A DNA stretch of 64,000 bases from an uncultured Bacteroidales bacterium (GTDB lineage: Bacteria > Bacteroidota > Bacteroidia > Bacteroidales > FEN-979), in contig CAILVF010000001.1 in assembly GCA_903837605.1 (NCBI GenBank), positions 62,001 through 126,000 of the forward strand. Reading direction: 5' to 3'. Shown here piece by piece: positions 7,765-15,979 of this stretch. A model generated the notes under the pieces. It saw only the letters and a list, made by a program, of their open reading frames with translations. It was not told where the DNA came from and ran no database searches. Every line of letters starts with the position of its first letter. Position 1 is the stretch's first letter. The translations under genes and the position numbers were made by a program.

Positions 7765-7873
7765 GAAATCGTTCCAAAATCGTTCCACTTTTTGGGGTCT
7801 ATTTTTGCGTAACTCGTTGTTTTGTAACCTTATCGTAAATAGAAATCGTTCCAAAATCGTTCCACTTTTTGGG
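7765..7873. repeat. two 32-bp direct repeats, each with two 11-bp-phased sites
   Basis: A 32-bp sequence is present exactly at 7765-7796 and 7842-7873, 77 bp apart. Each copy contains ATCGTTCCA twice with an 11-bp period, giving four sites on one helical face within each copy. The block lies just upstream of the amidohydrolase-like gene and downstream of the exported protein, so it may be an operator for the former or a second iteron group. Confidence 0.85.
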
Positions 7874-7912
7874 TTTTGCCGCCCCCTTTGAGGCCCTCCC
7901 ATACCAGGCAGG

Positions 7913-8644
7913 CTATTGTTTTATTACCGGGACCTGTTTGTCCTCAGCGATATTCAGGACGGCACCCTTAAAAGGCTCAAATGAATAAAAATCGTTCTCA
8001 AGGAAATCCTTAAACTGCTGGTCGTCGTTAAAGGATTTTAATGAGAATCTCTTATTAGGGTCCATTGCCTGGGGGTTTGGTACTTCGATCCTGACACCGT
8101 ATGAAACCCCGTTTTTAATTGGTAGCTCAACCCGGGGGCCTGTAATGTTGCCATGCCGGGACGGGTCAACGGACAGCCCCCGGCGTTCAATTGTTAACAC
8201 CCCTTGAGAATATATTTTATAAGTCATTCTCATGTGGTTTCTCATGGTAGCAACCAAATTTCCGTTAAAGTATATAGGGAACGGCTGGTTTTCATCCATG
8301 CCGTAATTATATACAACGTAAATCAGGGCGAAATCAGAGCTATCCCGGGACCTGGGCGGCCCTACCCTGGCTATTGAATCCATGCTTTTTGCCATTTCTT
8401 TTTCTTTATCCTTTTGAAGCACGTCAACAAAGCCGTTAGAATATTGGATTTTAACGATATCCGCTTTACTTATTTCATAAGCGGGACCATGGGGTATTTC
8501 AGCTTTTTTATATCTAACCTTATCCAGGGTTACTTCAATTACCTTACCCCGATAAACGTTTCGATCTGTTGTATAAATTAAATCCTGGGAGCGTCCTATA
8601 AAAGCAAACCCAACAAGAACACAAATTATCACAAACTTACTCAT
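7913..8644 (-). CDS. exported protein of unknown function
   Basis: A 243-residue protein starting MSKFVIICVLVGFAFIG, a clear signal peptide cleaved near RSQD. Residues of the mature N-terminus (RGKVIEVTLDKVRYKKA followed by an ISKADIVKIQYSNG stretch) resemble a small beta domain often found at the start of Bacteroidota exported proteins. The rest is not recognised and has no membrane segment after the signal. A second possible Met lies two codons upstream (8650). It is the only exported product of the element, so it may alter the host envelope, but that is inference. Confidence 0.72.
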   Translation of the reverse strand: MSKFVIICVLVGFAFIGRSQDLIYTTDRNVYRGKVIEVTLDKVRYKKAEIPHGPAYEISKADIVKIQYSNGFVDVLQKDKEKEMAKSMDSIARVGPPRSRDSSDFALIYVVYNYGMDENQPFPIYFNGNLVATMRNHMRMTYKIYSQGVLTIERRGLSVDPSRHGNITGPRVELPIKNGVSYGVRIEVPNPQAMDPNKRFSLKSFNDDQQFKDFLENDFYSFEPFKGAVLNIAEDKQVPVIKQ

Positions 8645-8741
8645 AACCATAACTTTACCTTTAGAACAAAGGGATTACACTCCTCTAAGTTACACCTTTT
8701 CTTAAATGTACCCAGCCCATTAGCGCCCGATAGGTTCCGGG

Positions 8742-9008
8742 TTAGTTTTTACAAGCTCTGTCCAGGGCGTCAGCCGCCGCATACTTTACAAGCATTGTGT
8801 TTTGGAGGTTCTTGACTTCATTTCTATACCCCGCTAGTTCATCCATTTGCCTAATTACTTGACATGAAAGGACGACATGGGTTTGCAATCGCTTAATTTC
8901 ATGTTCGTTTGTCACCCTGGCGGCCTCCAGTTCATGGATATACTCATGTAGGTCTTGGCGAGACCAGGTGTTAAATTTCGTGTCGGGGGTTTCTCTTTCT
9001 TTAGACAT
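8742..9008 (-). CDS. hypothetical coiled-coil protein, 88 aa
   Basis: A small charged protein, not recognised. From about residue 18 to 75 it shows heptad-like spacing of hydrophobic residues (LHEYIHELEAARV, EIKRLQTHVV, VKNLQNTMLV), suggesting a coiled coil or helical hairpin. There is no signal peptide. It lies between the integrase gene and the exported-protein gene on the same strand and may be part of the right-hand operon. A structural or DNA-binding accessory role would be a guess. Confidence 0.6.
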   Translation of the reverse strand: MSKERETPDTKFNTWSRQDLHEYIHELEAARVTNEHEIKRLQTHVVLSCQVIRQMDELAGYRNEVKNLQNTMLVKYAAADALDRACKN

Positions 9009-9351
9009 ATTTCAAGTTTTTAGTGTTAATGGTCACCTTAAGAACAATTGGACCCGGGATTGCCATGTCCTTATAATAGAGGAAAGGAGAGAGACAATAG
9101 CAAACGATTTTCGGGCAACATTTTTTTTCGTCATACCGGGGGGTGGTTCGCAGTTTCCGTTTTTCGTTTCGGTCCCACTTGTGATATTATGGCATTTACT
9201 GCAAACGCAGAGGGGTACCGCTCAAAACAGCGAATCAACCTGTGTCGGGAAATAGCCTTCATTTTAAGGGTTTTAACATGGGTAAAACATAGAACAGGTT
9301 ATTGTTATTTAAATTTAGTCTAAGAATTAGTAAATTGATCCGGAGGCAGGT
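9009..9351. other. intergenic stretch within the element
   Basis: About 340 bp between the integrase stop and the 88-aa gene. Short open frames exist on the plus strand but have no start context or recognisable content. No strong hairpin or promoter box was found by eye. Confidence 0.4.
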
Positions 9352-10707
9352 TCAGTTTTTTGCATGTTGTTTGAGGTTTTTTATGCTGAAAAGCTTCATG
9401 GCGTCTTTCTTCATTTCAAGGTTTACCTGGTAATACTGCTCCATCATGGAATGGTCGCTATGTGTGGTCATTCCCATTGTTATTTCAGACTTCACTCCCA
9501 GCCAAACATTCAAGCTTATAAAAGTCTTTCTCCCTGTGTGGGTCGAAATGAGCTTATATTTAGGGGTGACCGTTTCTTTTCTTTCATTCTTATAAAATTG
9601 CACCTTACTCACCATGTCTGTAACCCCTGCATCTTTAGCAAACGCCTTAACCGCTTCATTCATTTTCTGGTTTGAAATGCAGGGAAAGGCCATTTCCTGC
9701 TTCTTGGAATTGTAATTTGGGGTATTCTTATACTTCTCCAGGATCATGCGGCTAAACTCATTAAACGGGATAATTGCAGTATCTCCAGTTTTCAGCGTGA
9801 CACACTTAATTACCCCCTGGTGGTAATCAACATCTCCCTTTTTCAAGTTTGCAATGTCAGAGAACCTTAAGCCCGTTGCACAGGCAAGGATTAGATAGTC
9901 CTTTGCCCTTTTGTGCGATTCAGAGACCGGTGAATAGTTATACATGAGCAAAAACTCCCTTATGGTTAGTGCAATGATGTTTATGTCCGCCTGTTGTTTC
10001 TTCTTGCCGGTTTCAAGTTTGCAGTACTTCCTAAAATCAGGGTTCTTGTTGTACCCCTTTTCCTCTGCCCAAATAAGGAATGATTTAATAAAGCTAAAAT
10101 TCTTCTTTATGTATGGGTTGTAAAATTTTGCGACCTCACCTTCAGGTGTGGTCTTTTTGGCATCAAAATAGAAGTCGGCCAATTTCTTAAAGAAAACCTC
10201 GTCCATTAGGTCAAAGGCAATGCCGGTATGACATTTCCTTCCAAACTCCATTAGGTGAGATTTAAGGGTAGTAAACTTTGTTGTTGTTCCCTTGGCCCAT
10301 TTTGTGCCTCCCTCCTTAATATACTCGTCAAAATACTGAAAAAAGTTCCCGGCTGACTGCTGGTTCTTTTTCAAGCGGCCCGAAATATAGGCTGGGCTTA
10401 ACCGCTCGCCTTTATCCCAGGCATCGTAGCAAACTCCCTCAAGCTCTGACTTGAGCTTACTCAGGGCCTTGTTTAGCCTCGTGGCGTGGGTGTGACTAGC
10501 TACTATCCTTTGCCCCTGCTGGTTCCAAAGGTCGGCATCTATCCTAATACCTGTAAATGACTTGTAGCGGCCCCCATATGAAACGGAAAAGATTATAGGT
10601 ACGTCCACTGTAATTACTTCGCCGTCCTTGCCTTTACGTCGCTCAAGATAGAACTTTACCCGGGGTGTGCGGACGGCCTTACGTTGGTTCTTAAAGAGTG
10701 CTACCAT
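9352..10707 (-). CDS. tyrosine recombinase integrase
   Basis: A 451-residue site-specific recombinase that would catalyse integration and excision at the tRNA-Ser site. The N-terminal arm-binding region (about 15-110) and SAM-like core-binding domain (120-215) precede the catalytic domain. The catalytic residues are visible: Arg281 in TGLRFSD, His390 and Arg393 in HTGR, His416 in THSD and the nucleophile Tyr425 or Tyr426 in EQYYQV. It resembles integrases of Bacteroidota integrative elements. The gene starts 179 bp from attR, reads inward and has its own promoter at 10730-10760. Nothing suggests truncation. Confidence 0.95.
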   Translation of the reverse strand: MVALFKNQRKAVRTPRVKFYLERRKGKDGEVITVDVPIIFSVSYGGRYKSFTGIRIDADLWNQQGQRIVASHTHATRLNKALSKLKSELEGVCYDAWDKGERLSPAYISGRLKKNQQSAGNFFQYFDEYIKEGGTKWAKGTTTKFTTLKSHLMEFGRKCHTGIAFDLMDEVFFKKLADFYFDAKKTTPEGEVAKFYNPYIKKNFSFIKSFLIWAEEKGYNKNPDFRKYCKLETGKKKQQADINIIALTIREFLLMYNYSPVSESHKRAKDYLILACATGLRFSDIANLKKGDVDYHQGVIKCVTLKTGDTAIIPFNEFSRMILEKYKNTPNYNSKKQEMAFPCISNQKMNEAVKAFAKDAGVTDMVSKVQFYKNERKETVTPKYKLISTHTGRKTFISLNVWLGVKSEITMGMTTHSDHSMMEQYYQVNLEMKKDAMKLFSIKNLKQHAKN

Positions 10708-10729
10708 ATTTCAAGTTTAAAATATCGCA

Positions 10730-10760
10730 CAAAGCTACACACATTTATAGGCAAAAACAA
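10730..10760 (-). promoter_or_regulatory. promoter of the integrase gene
   Basis: The minus strand has TTG (10760-10758), a 20-base spacer and TAGCTTTG (10737-10730). It fits the Bacteroidota consensus and gives a leader of about 20 bases to the ATG at 10707. Confidence 0.6.
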
Positions 10761-10872
10761 GTGAAAAATGATGAAGGTTGTTAACAAGTGGCAGTGTCCT
10801 AAACCCCCCGTCAATCCTGGTAAATGAAAGACGGTGAAAGCTTGTAACCCTTGACGGATTTGAAAATTGAGA

Positions 10873-10886
10873 CCCTCTCTCTCCGC
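10873..10886 (+). repeat. attR core, 14-bp direct repeat
   Basis: An exact copy of the tRNA-Ser(TGA) 3' end (3306-3319). It stands without the rest of a tRNA and marks the right boundary of the element. Confidence 0.85.
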
Positions 10887-10894
10887 CAGTCTTG

Positions 10895-10934
10895 AAAAAA
10901 ACCGCCTGAATTATTTGATTCAGGCGGTTTTTTT
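10895..10934. terminator. bidirectional terminator beside attR
   Basis: ACCGCCTGAA (10901-10910) and TTCAGGCGGT (10919-10928) form a 10-bp stem flanked by A7 and T7 runs. It can end the minus-strand T9SS gene, and before integration it was probably the terminator of tRNA-Ser(TGA). Confidence 0.85.
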
Positions 10935-10951
10935 ATGGGCTCCTGCCAGTC

Positions 10952-13900
10952 CTACCTTGTGATAATTATTTTCTGAAGATAATCCTGCTGGATGCCTCCT
11001 GCAGTTATGGCTATTTTCAGATTATAAAGGCCTTCCGGCAGGTCTTTGATCTGCAGGGTGACTCTTGCATTCCCTTTCTCAACGTGTTGCTCAGGGATCA
11101 CTGTTACTTCCCTGCCCATCACGTCCAGCAGTTTTATTCGGCAGTCTGCTGCTGAATTCAGCTGAAGTTCTAATGTGACAAAATCCCGTGCAGGGTTAGG
11201 GTAGACTTTACAGGAGCTTACCAGGTCAGCATCAGTGATACTATTTGGTTTGATGGTAAGGCTTGTAAGCTCAGCAAGCTGGATTACTTCGCCCAGGTCA
11301 TCCGCCAGTTCTGATTCGAAATCAGGAGATAAATCTATGGATTGACAGTCTCTGAAAGCTTCTTTTGCCCTGAGCTTCAGTGTCAGCAGGGTTTCACCTT
11401 CATTAAGTCTCAAACCATTGATCTCCGACCAGGCTATGCGGACCTGTCCCGGAAGAATGTTATACACCGGTTCGCCCTGGCTGATCCGGACATCCAGCAC
11501 CTCGATTAAATCCTGAGGATAAGGGATTACCAGGGAAATGGCGCTGACTGTCATGTCGCTCCCTGCTTTTACCGGGAGTTCAAATACCTGGCCGGGTTTC
11601 ACTTTGATAACACCGGCATTTGTGATTTCAACATTCCGGGAAATCCATTTGCCGGTTGAAGGAATGTTTGAGCCGTTTACATCCCCGACACATAACCCAT
11701 AAAAATTCTGGGTTACAGCGGCCCCGTTTACAATGATGGTGTCTCCTCCGCCTGGTTTTGCAAACGTCCAGTTACCGCGGTCGAACGAATTATCGAGTCC
11801 CGAAAACCTGCGTTTTATCTTGATTGCATCCGTGGCATTGATGGAGTTGCTGAGGTTAACATCAGCTGCGAGAAGTCTCACCGGTTCAGTCAGGACTTCC
11901 AGGCCTGCAAAATGCCTCTGTACCTTGATGGCATCCGTGGCATTCACACTTGACCAGGGTTTGCTCGTCCTGGCAGAAACCGTATATATGCCATTTGGTT
12001 TGCAGGCAAAAGAGTAAGCGCCTGAAAGGGCCGTCCGGGTGGAGTCGATCCGGATACTATTTTGTTTAATTACCACCCATAATGAATCAAGAGGCGTGGC
12101 CGCAGTGTTATTATAGGTGAATGTTCCGCTCATTTGCCAGCCCGGAGCGTAATATACCAAACCATTACGGTAAAAAAATGCAGTCGGAATATCAGTCAAC
12201 GGGTTTCCTACAGAATCAGCATAGGCACAATCCTGGCCGGAGTTGTCGGTGTTATTCCATATCAGGTTAGTTTCTCCGGTGTTATGAGTAAACTGGATAT
12301 CCAGCACTTTGCTTCCATAGGCAAGTGTAACAGGTGTCGGATCAGACCAGTTGATCATTACCTTGCTCAATGTTGGTGAAACGGATGTGTTTGTGACAAC
12401 CAACCCTGCCAATGCCGTGTTAATATTGGCCGGTCCTGTATAAGTCAGTGCAACAGGATTATAATCAAGGCGCAGCGAAAGACCTCTGATTTTCCTGAAT
12501 CTATCAGCTTTGACCGGGACAAATACTGTTGTATAATCGTTGATGTTGATTGTGTCGGTATATGTAAAGGGGGCGTGTTTTAATGCATTCAGAATTGTAA
12601 AAGCAGCATCGCTCACATCGAAGGCATTTGCATTTATTGTACTCGTCACTTTCACCTTGCAGGGTGTCGAAAGCGCAGTAGGAGCAGGGTTCGGAACAGT
12701 CCAGGAATAAGAGCCGGGAGTGGCAGGGGTGCTGGCGACAACCGAAGTCCAGTTTGTCCCATTATCAATAGAGTATTCAATTTTCACGTTGCTTACAGTG
12801 CCGGCATTCCAGGTTATCGGATGAACTGTGCCGCTAAGCCATATCTCGCCTCCGTTAGGTGAGATCATCTGGATGGGGTTTGCTGTAGTAAAACTTTGCT
12901 GGTCTCCGTATGAAGTCCCACCGGTATTGATTGCATATGCTCTGACATAATACAAAGTACTCCCCGATAACCCGGTCAGATTGCTGACAAATGCTCCTGT
13001 TCCGCCACCATCTGTAGTATGGCTGTCTGCAATTGTCGGGCTGGATGCTGTACTCCAGCAAACTCCTCTTGATGTTACCATTGAGCCGCCTCCAATGGCG
13101 ATGGTCCCACCACAAGTTGATGCAGTTGTAGTTATACTGCTAATTGTTGCGGTTGTCAAAGAAGGAGTGGTTACAAAAGATAGTTCATTGCCGTATGAAA
13201 TTCCGTTTGAATTCCCTGAATAGGCCTTCAAATAATACAAAGTATTCGATGAAAGACCGGTCAGATTACTTATAAATACTCCTGTTCCATTACCATTGAC
13301 GGTATGATTGCCGCTTATTGACGGACCAGGGCTTGTGCCCCAGCAAACGCCGCGGATTAACACATTGCACCCCCCGTCGGAAGTTACATTTCCCCCTGAT
13401 GTTGCCAGGGTTGATGCGATGTTTGACGCGGCGGATGTCGTAACTGTTGGGGCTGTCGTCCCTCCATTGGTGCTTTTAATGCAGCGCAAGGGGAACCCAC
13501 CCGATTTAGGGTAATTGGTCATATAACTGGCCGTAGATGTAAAATACAACAGATTGCCTGCATTACCAGCGGTAGTCTGGATGCTGCTCCAGTACATCCC
13601 CTTGACACCACGGTCGAAGAGAGTTCCATTGTTCATGTTAAGATCCCCTGCGGCATGGAACTTTAATGGGGAGTTCCAAGGCCCGTTCCAATCGGACCAG
13701 TTACCGCTTGCATCAATATTGGTTAATTCAGTATTGGTTGGAATGCGCCATCCGCATCCAAGCTCAAGTGCACAGGGGTCGTTGGCAGCTTCCCAGTCAA
13801 GGTTTTCACTGATAGAATATATCCAGGCAGTATTGGGTGTTCTGGTAGTCCCGTCATTCTTGTATCCCTGTTTGCGATTAAATTGCCAGTACCAGCCTGC

Positions 13901-15640
13901 CGAAGCCTCAGTCGCGTCGTTAACAGCAGTTGCCTGATGGTCGGCGCCAAGGTTACTGCTTATCCAGCATTTTGTTGTTTCTCCGGGGATACCTGTTACG
14001 GTTCCATAAGTCACGGTTTTATTGACCGGCGCAACACTGCCAGTTATGTGATTAACAGTGAACGAGTTGCATGCATTTAAAGCAAGTGTGGTAAAACTCA
14101 CTTCACTTCCATATACTGTTCCTACAGAGTTCGTTGCATATGCCCGTACATAATAAGTGGTACTTGCTGTTAATCCTGAGATGTTACTTGTGAATATTCC
14201 CATACCGCTGCCATCTGTTGTTTTTGCATCGGCGATGGTTGGGTTATGCGCTAAGCTCCAGCATACTCCCTTCGGGCTAACCGTTGAACCTCCGTCGCAG
14301 CTGACAGTACCTCCGCCTGTCGCAGAAGTTTCATTTATACCTGAAATTGCAGTTGTGATAACATTCGGCAAAACAGGAGCAGCAAGGGTGGGGAGGGTAA
14401 ACTGAAGCCCGTATTCTGTTCCAAGAGTGTTTGTGGCATATGCCCGGAAGTAATAGGTAGTATTTGCAGTCAATCCTGTGAGTGTACTGCTGAATGAGCC
14501 TTCACCTCCGCCGTTAACGGATTTACTATCGGCAATTGTTGGCAGCTGGGATGTACTCCAGCACACCCCTCGGGCTGTGATTGTGTCGCCTCCGTCACAG
14601 GCGATTCCACCTGCTGTTGCCGTGGTTGTTCCAATACAGGTAACTGCCGTAGTTGTAACGGTAGGGGGTATGTTAACTGCACCGCTGAGTTGTAACATAC
14701 ATACTCCCCATTGCTGCATTCCGCCGTATGATCCGCCCCAGGTCATACTATGCATCGCATAATCCCAGGTATCATGTAAGTAAACAGTATTGCTCGCATC
14801 ATCATACCCATATCCCAGCATGGTATGTCCCCATAACTGGATCAGCACAGGACGGCCGGCATTAATTTCCTGTTTAAACTGGGTAAAGCTGAACCCCTTG
14901 GTATTACTTCCATAAGGATATACAAATTGAGTATAATAATCTGCAACGGAATATCCTCTTGATAAATAGAATTGCGAAAGGCCGTATAATCCATCAGGAT
15001 AATTCCAGTTGGCCAACACCTTAACCGGAGTTCCTGTAGTATCAATCATGAAACCGGTACCTCCGTCGGTACGTTGATACGAATACTGATTTGAGTACAT
15101 ATAATCAGCAGTGCAATCATCCCAGGTATGCTGCGTCCACCCATTGGTAATATAAGGATCGGGGTCCATGCTATTATATTTAACCCAATAATCATCGACA
15201 TGCCCCCGTGTGCTTCTTCCGTCCACGCCGTTTCTTGTGGCGCTTATCGGGCATTGTTTCCGGGTTTCCCCGTTAATGACTACCGATCCCCAGGAACTGT
15301 TATCCATTGGGGCAACCCCTCCATTGGTAGGGCCGGTATAAATATTAGGACGTCCTGTACGGTCATAGTAACCAGCCATCATCGAAGCAGAAGTCGGAGA
15401 GCAACCAAACGACCAGTCATAACCCGGAACATCAGAAAGTATAACCGATCCCCTGCTTGTGTTGGCAACCGGCATTCTGAAATTGTCGGGAGGTTTCCCT
15501 GGAACTATAATGTTCACCAACAGCCTTCCTGAAGGATCGGTGTACCGTCCTGTAATGTATTTCTTAAATTCAGATGAATTCTGTCCCTGTAAGGACAACA
15601 GGCCAAAGATAAAAAGCAAAACAAGTAAAAGTTTTCTCAT
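10952..15640 (-). CDS. giant modular T9SS-secreted protein (C39-like, FISUMP, cohesin/dockerin)
   Basis: A 1562-residue secreted protein. A signal peptide (1-20) is followed by a C39-like papain-fold domain with Cys80 in FGCSPTS and His272 in GHTMLGYG. Four repeats of about 90 residues (TARGVCWS / TTYYFRAYATN pattern) are interrupted by a FISUMP-type domain (about 520-740). Then come two cohesin-like beta domains (about 1060-1170 and 1345-1460), with a dockerin-like pair between them (NATDAIKVQRHFAG and NATDAIKIKRRFSG), and a T9SS type A sorting domain (VYPNPARDFVTLEL, to the end). It would be exported through T9SS and cell-attached or released. The peptidase-like domain suggests a proteolytic role, but the substrate is unknown. 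The terminator at 10895-10934 ends it. Confidence 0.88.
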   Translation of the reverse strand: MRKLLLVLLFIFGLLSLQGQNSSEFKKYITGRYTDPSGRLLVNIIVPGKPPDNFRMPVANTSRGSVILSDVPGYDWSFGCSPTSASMMAGYYDRTGRPNIYTGPTNGGVAPMDNSSWGSVVINGETRKQCPISATRNGVDGRSTRGHVDDYWVKYNSMDPDPYITNGWTQHTWDDCTADYMYSNQYSYQRTDGGTGFMIDTTGTPVKVLANWNYPDGLYGLSQFYLSRGYSVADYYTQFVYPYGSNTKGFSFTQFKQEINAGRPVLIQLWGHTMLGYGYDDASNTVYLHDTWDYAMHSMTWGGSYGGMQQWGVCMLQLSGAVNIPPTVTTTAVTCIGTTTATAGGIACDGGDTITARGVCWSTSQLPTIADSKSVNGGGEGSFSSTLTGLTANTTYYFRAYATNTLGTEYGLQFTLPTLAAPVLPNVITTAISGINETSATGGGTVSCDGGSTVSPKGVCWSLAHNPTIADAKTTDGSGMGIFTSNISGLTASTTYYVRAYATNSVGTVYGSEVSFTTLALNACNSFTVNHITGSVAPVNKTVTYGTVTGIPGETTKCWISSNLGADHQATAVNDATEASAGWYWQFNRKQGYKNDGTTRTPNTAWIYSISENLDWEAANDPCALELGCGWRIPTNTELTNIDASGNWSDWNGPWNSPLKFHAAGDLNMNNGTLFDRGVKGMYWSSIQTTAGNAGNLLYFTSTASYMTNYPKSGGFPLRCIKSTNGGTTAPTVTTSAASNIASTLATSGGNVTSDGGCNVLIRGVCWGTSPGPSISGNHTVNGNGTGVFISNLTGLSSNTLYYLKAYSGNSNGISYGNELSFVTTPSLTTATISSITTTASTCGGTIAIGGGSMVTSRGVCWSTASSPTIADSHTTDGGGTGAFVSNLTGLSGSTLYYVRAYAINTGGTSYGDQQSFTTANPIQMISPNGGEIWLSGTVHPITWNAGTVSNVKIEYSIDNGTNWTSVVASTPATPGSYSWTVPNPAPTALSTPCKVKVTSTINANAFDVSDAAFTILNALKHAPFTYTDTININDYTTVFVPVKADRFRKIRGLSLRLDYNPVALTYTGPANINTALAGLVVTNTSVSPTLSKVMINWSDPTPVTLAYGSKVLDIQFTHNTGETNLIWNNTDNSGQDCAYADSVGNPLTDIPTAFFYRNGLVYYAPGWQMSGTFTYNNTAATPLDSLWVVIKQNSIRIDSTRTALSGAYSFACKPNGIYTVSARTSKPWSSVNATDAIKVQRHFAGLEVLTEPVRLLAADVNLSNSINATDAIKIKRRFSGLDNSFDRGNWTFAKPGGGDTIIVNGAAVTQNFYGLCVGDVNGSNIPSTGKWISRNVEITNAGVIKVKPGQVFELPVKAGSDMTVSAISLVIPYPQDLIEVLDVRISQGEPVYNILPGQVRIAWSEINGLRLNEGETLLTLKLRAKEAFRDCQSIDLSPDFESELADDLGEVIQLAELTSLTIKPNSITDADLVSSCKVYPNPARDFVTLELQLNSAADCRIKLLDVMGREVTVIPEQHVEKGNARVTLQIKDLPEGLYNLKIAITAGGIQQDYLQKIIITR

Positions 15641-15979
15641 AACACCTGGGATTGAAAAAATATACTGAATGATCTGATTGATAATACCATACTAATTACC
15701 TGTTAAAAATATAACAAAATTTTCAAAGTACAAAACTGAATTATTAACCGCAGCTATTTTTACGTAAACGCTGCCTTTTAAAAAATTATCGTCATTATTT
15801 TACACATAAACGCTGCATTCCAAAATATTATCGCTGCCATCTTCGGGTCTCCCTCAAAATGCCGGGGAATGAATCAGGTATAAAGTTTAATTTTACACTC
15901 GCAGATGAGCCGGCTTCTCATAATATGAAAAGCCCCAGCCTATACTGAAAAACCAGATGAGCGATCAAGCCTTCAAACT
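15641..15979. other. intergenic region with an imperfect 42-bp tandem repeat
   Basis: No gene seen. TAAACGCTGC occurs at 15765 and 15807, each followed by a variant of AAAATTATCG, giving two imperfect 42-bp units. The region separates two divergent genes, so it should contain both promoters, but no box matching TAnnTTTG was found for either. Confidence 0.5.

Larger units (their letters stand above)
3306..10886. mobile_element. integrative element in tRNA-Ser(TGA), about 7.6 kb
   Basis: The element runs between two exact copies of a 14-bp tRNA 3'-end sequence. It contains, from left to right, an AlpA/Xis-like HTH gene, two VRR-NUC-like small genes, a primase-helicase, an iteron array with a hairpin, a small unknown gene, an N-formylglutamate amidohydrolase-like gene, an exported protein, a small coiled-coil protein and a tyrosine integrase reading inward from the right end. 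There are no recognisable relaxase, coupling protein, capsid, portal or terminase genes. Int, Xis-like and primase-helicase genes with an iteron origin resemble phage-satellite or small integrative mobilisable elements. The element type is inference; the boundaries and the integrase are directly visible. Confidence 0.85.

Noticed and set aside
7699-7902. A 67-residue minus-strand open frame across the 32-bp repeats
   Set aside because: Its only striking feature is the repeated peptide encoded by the repeat itself, and it overlaps the amidohydrolase start.
9048-9323. Plus-strand open frames in the gap between the integrase and the 88-aa gene
   Set aside because: No start context, domain or conserved feature; likely chance.
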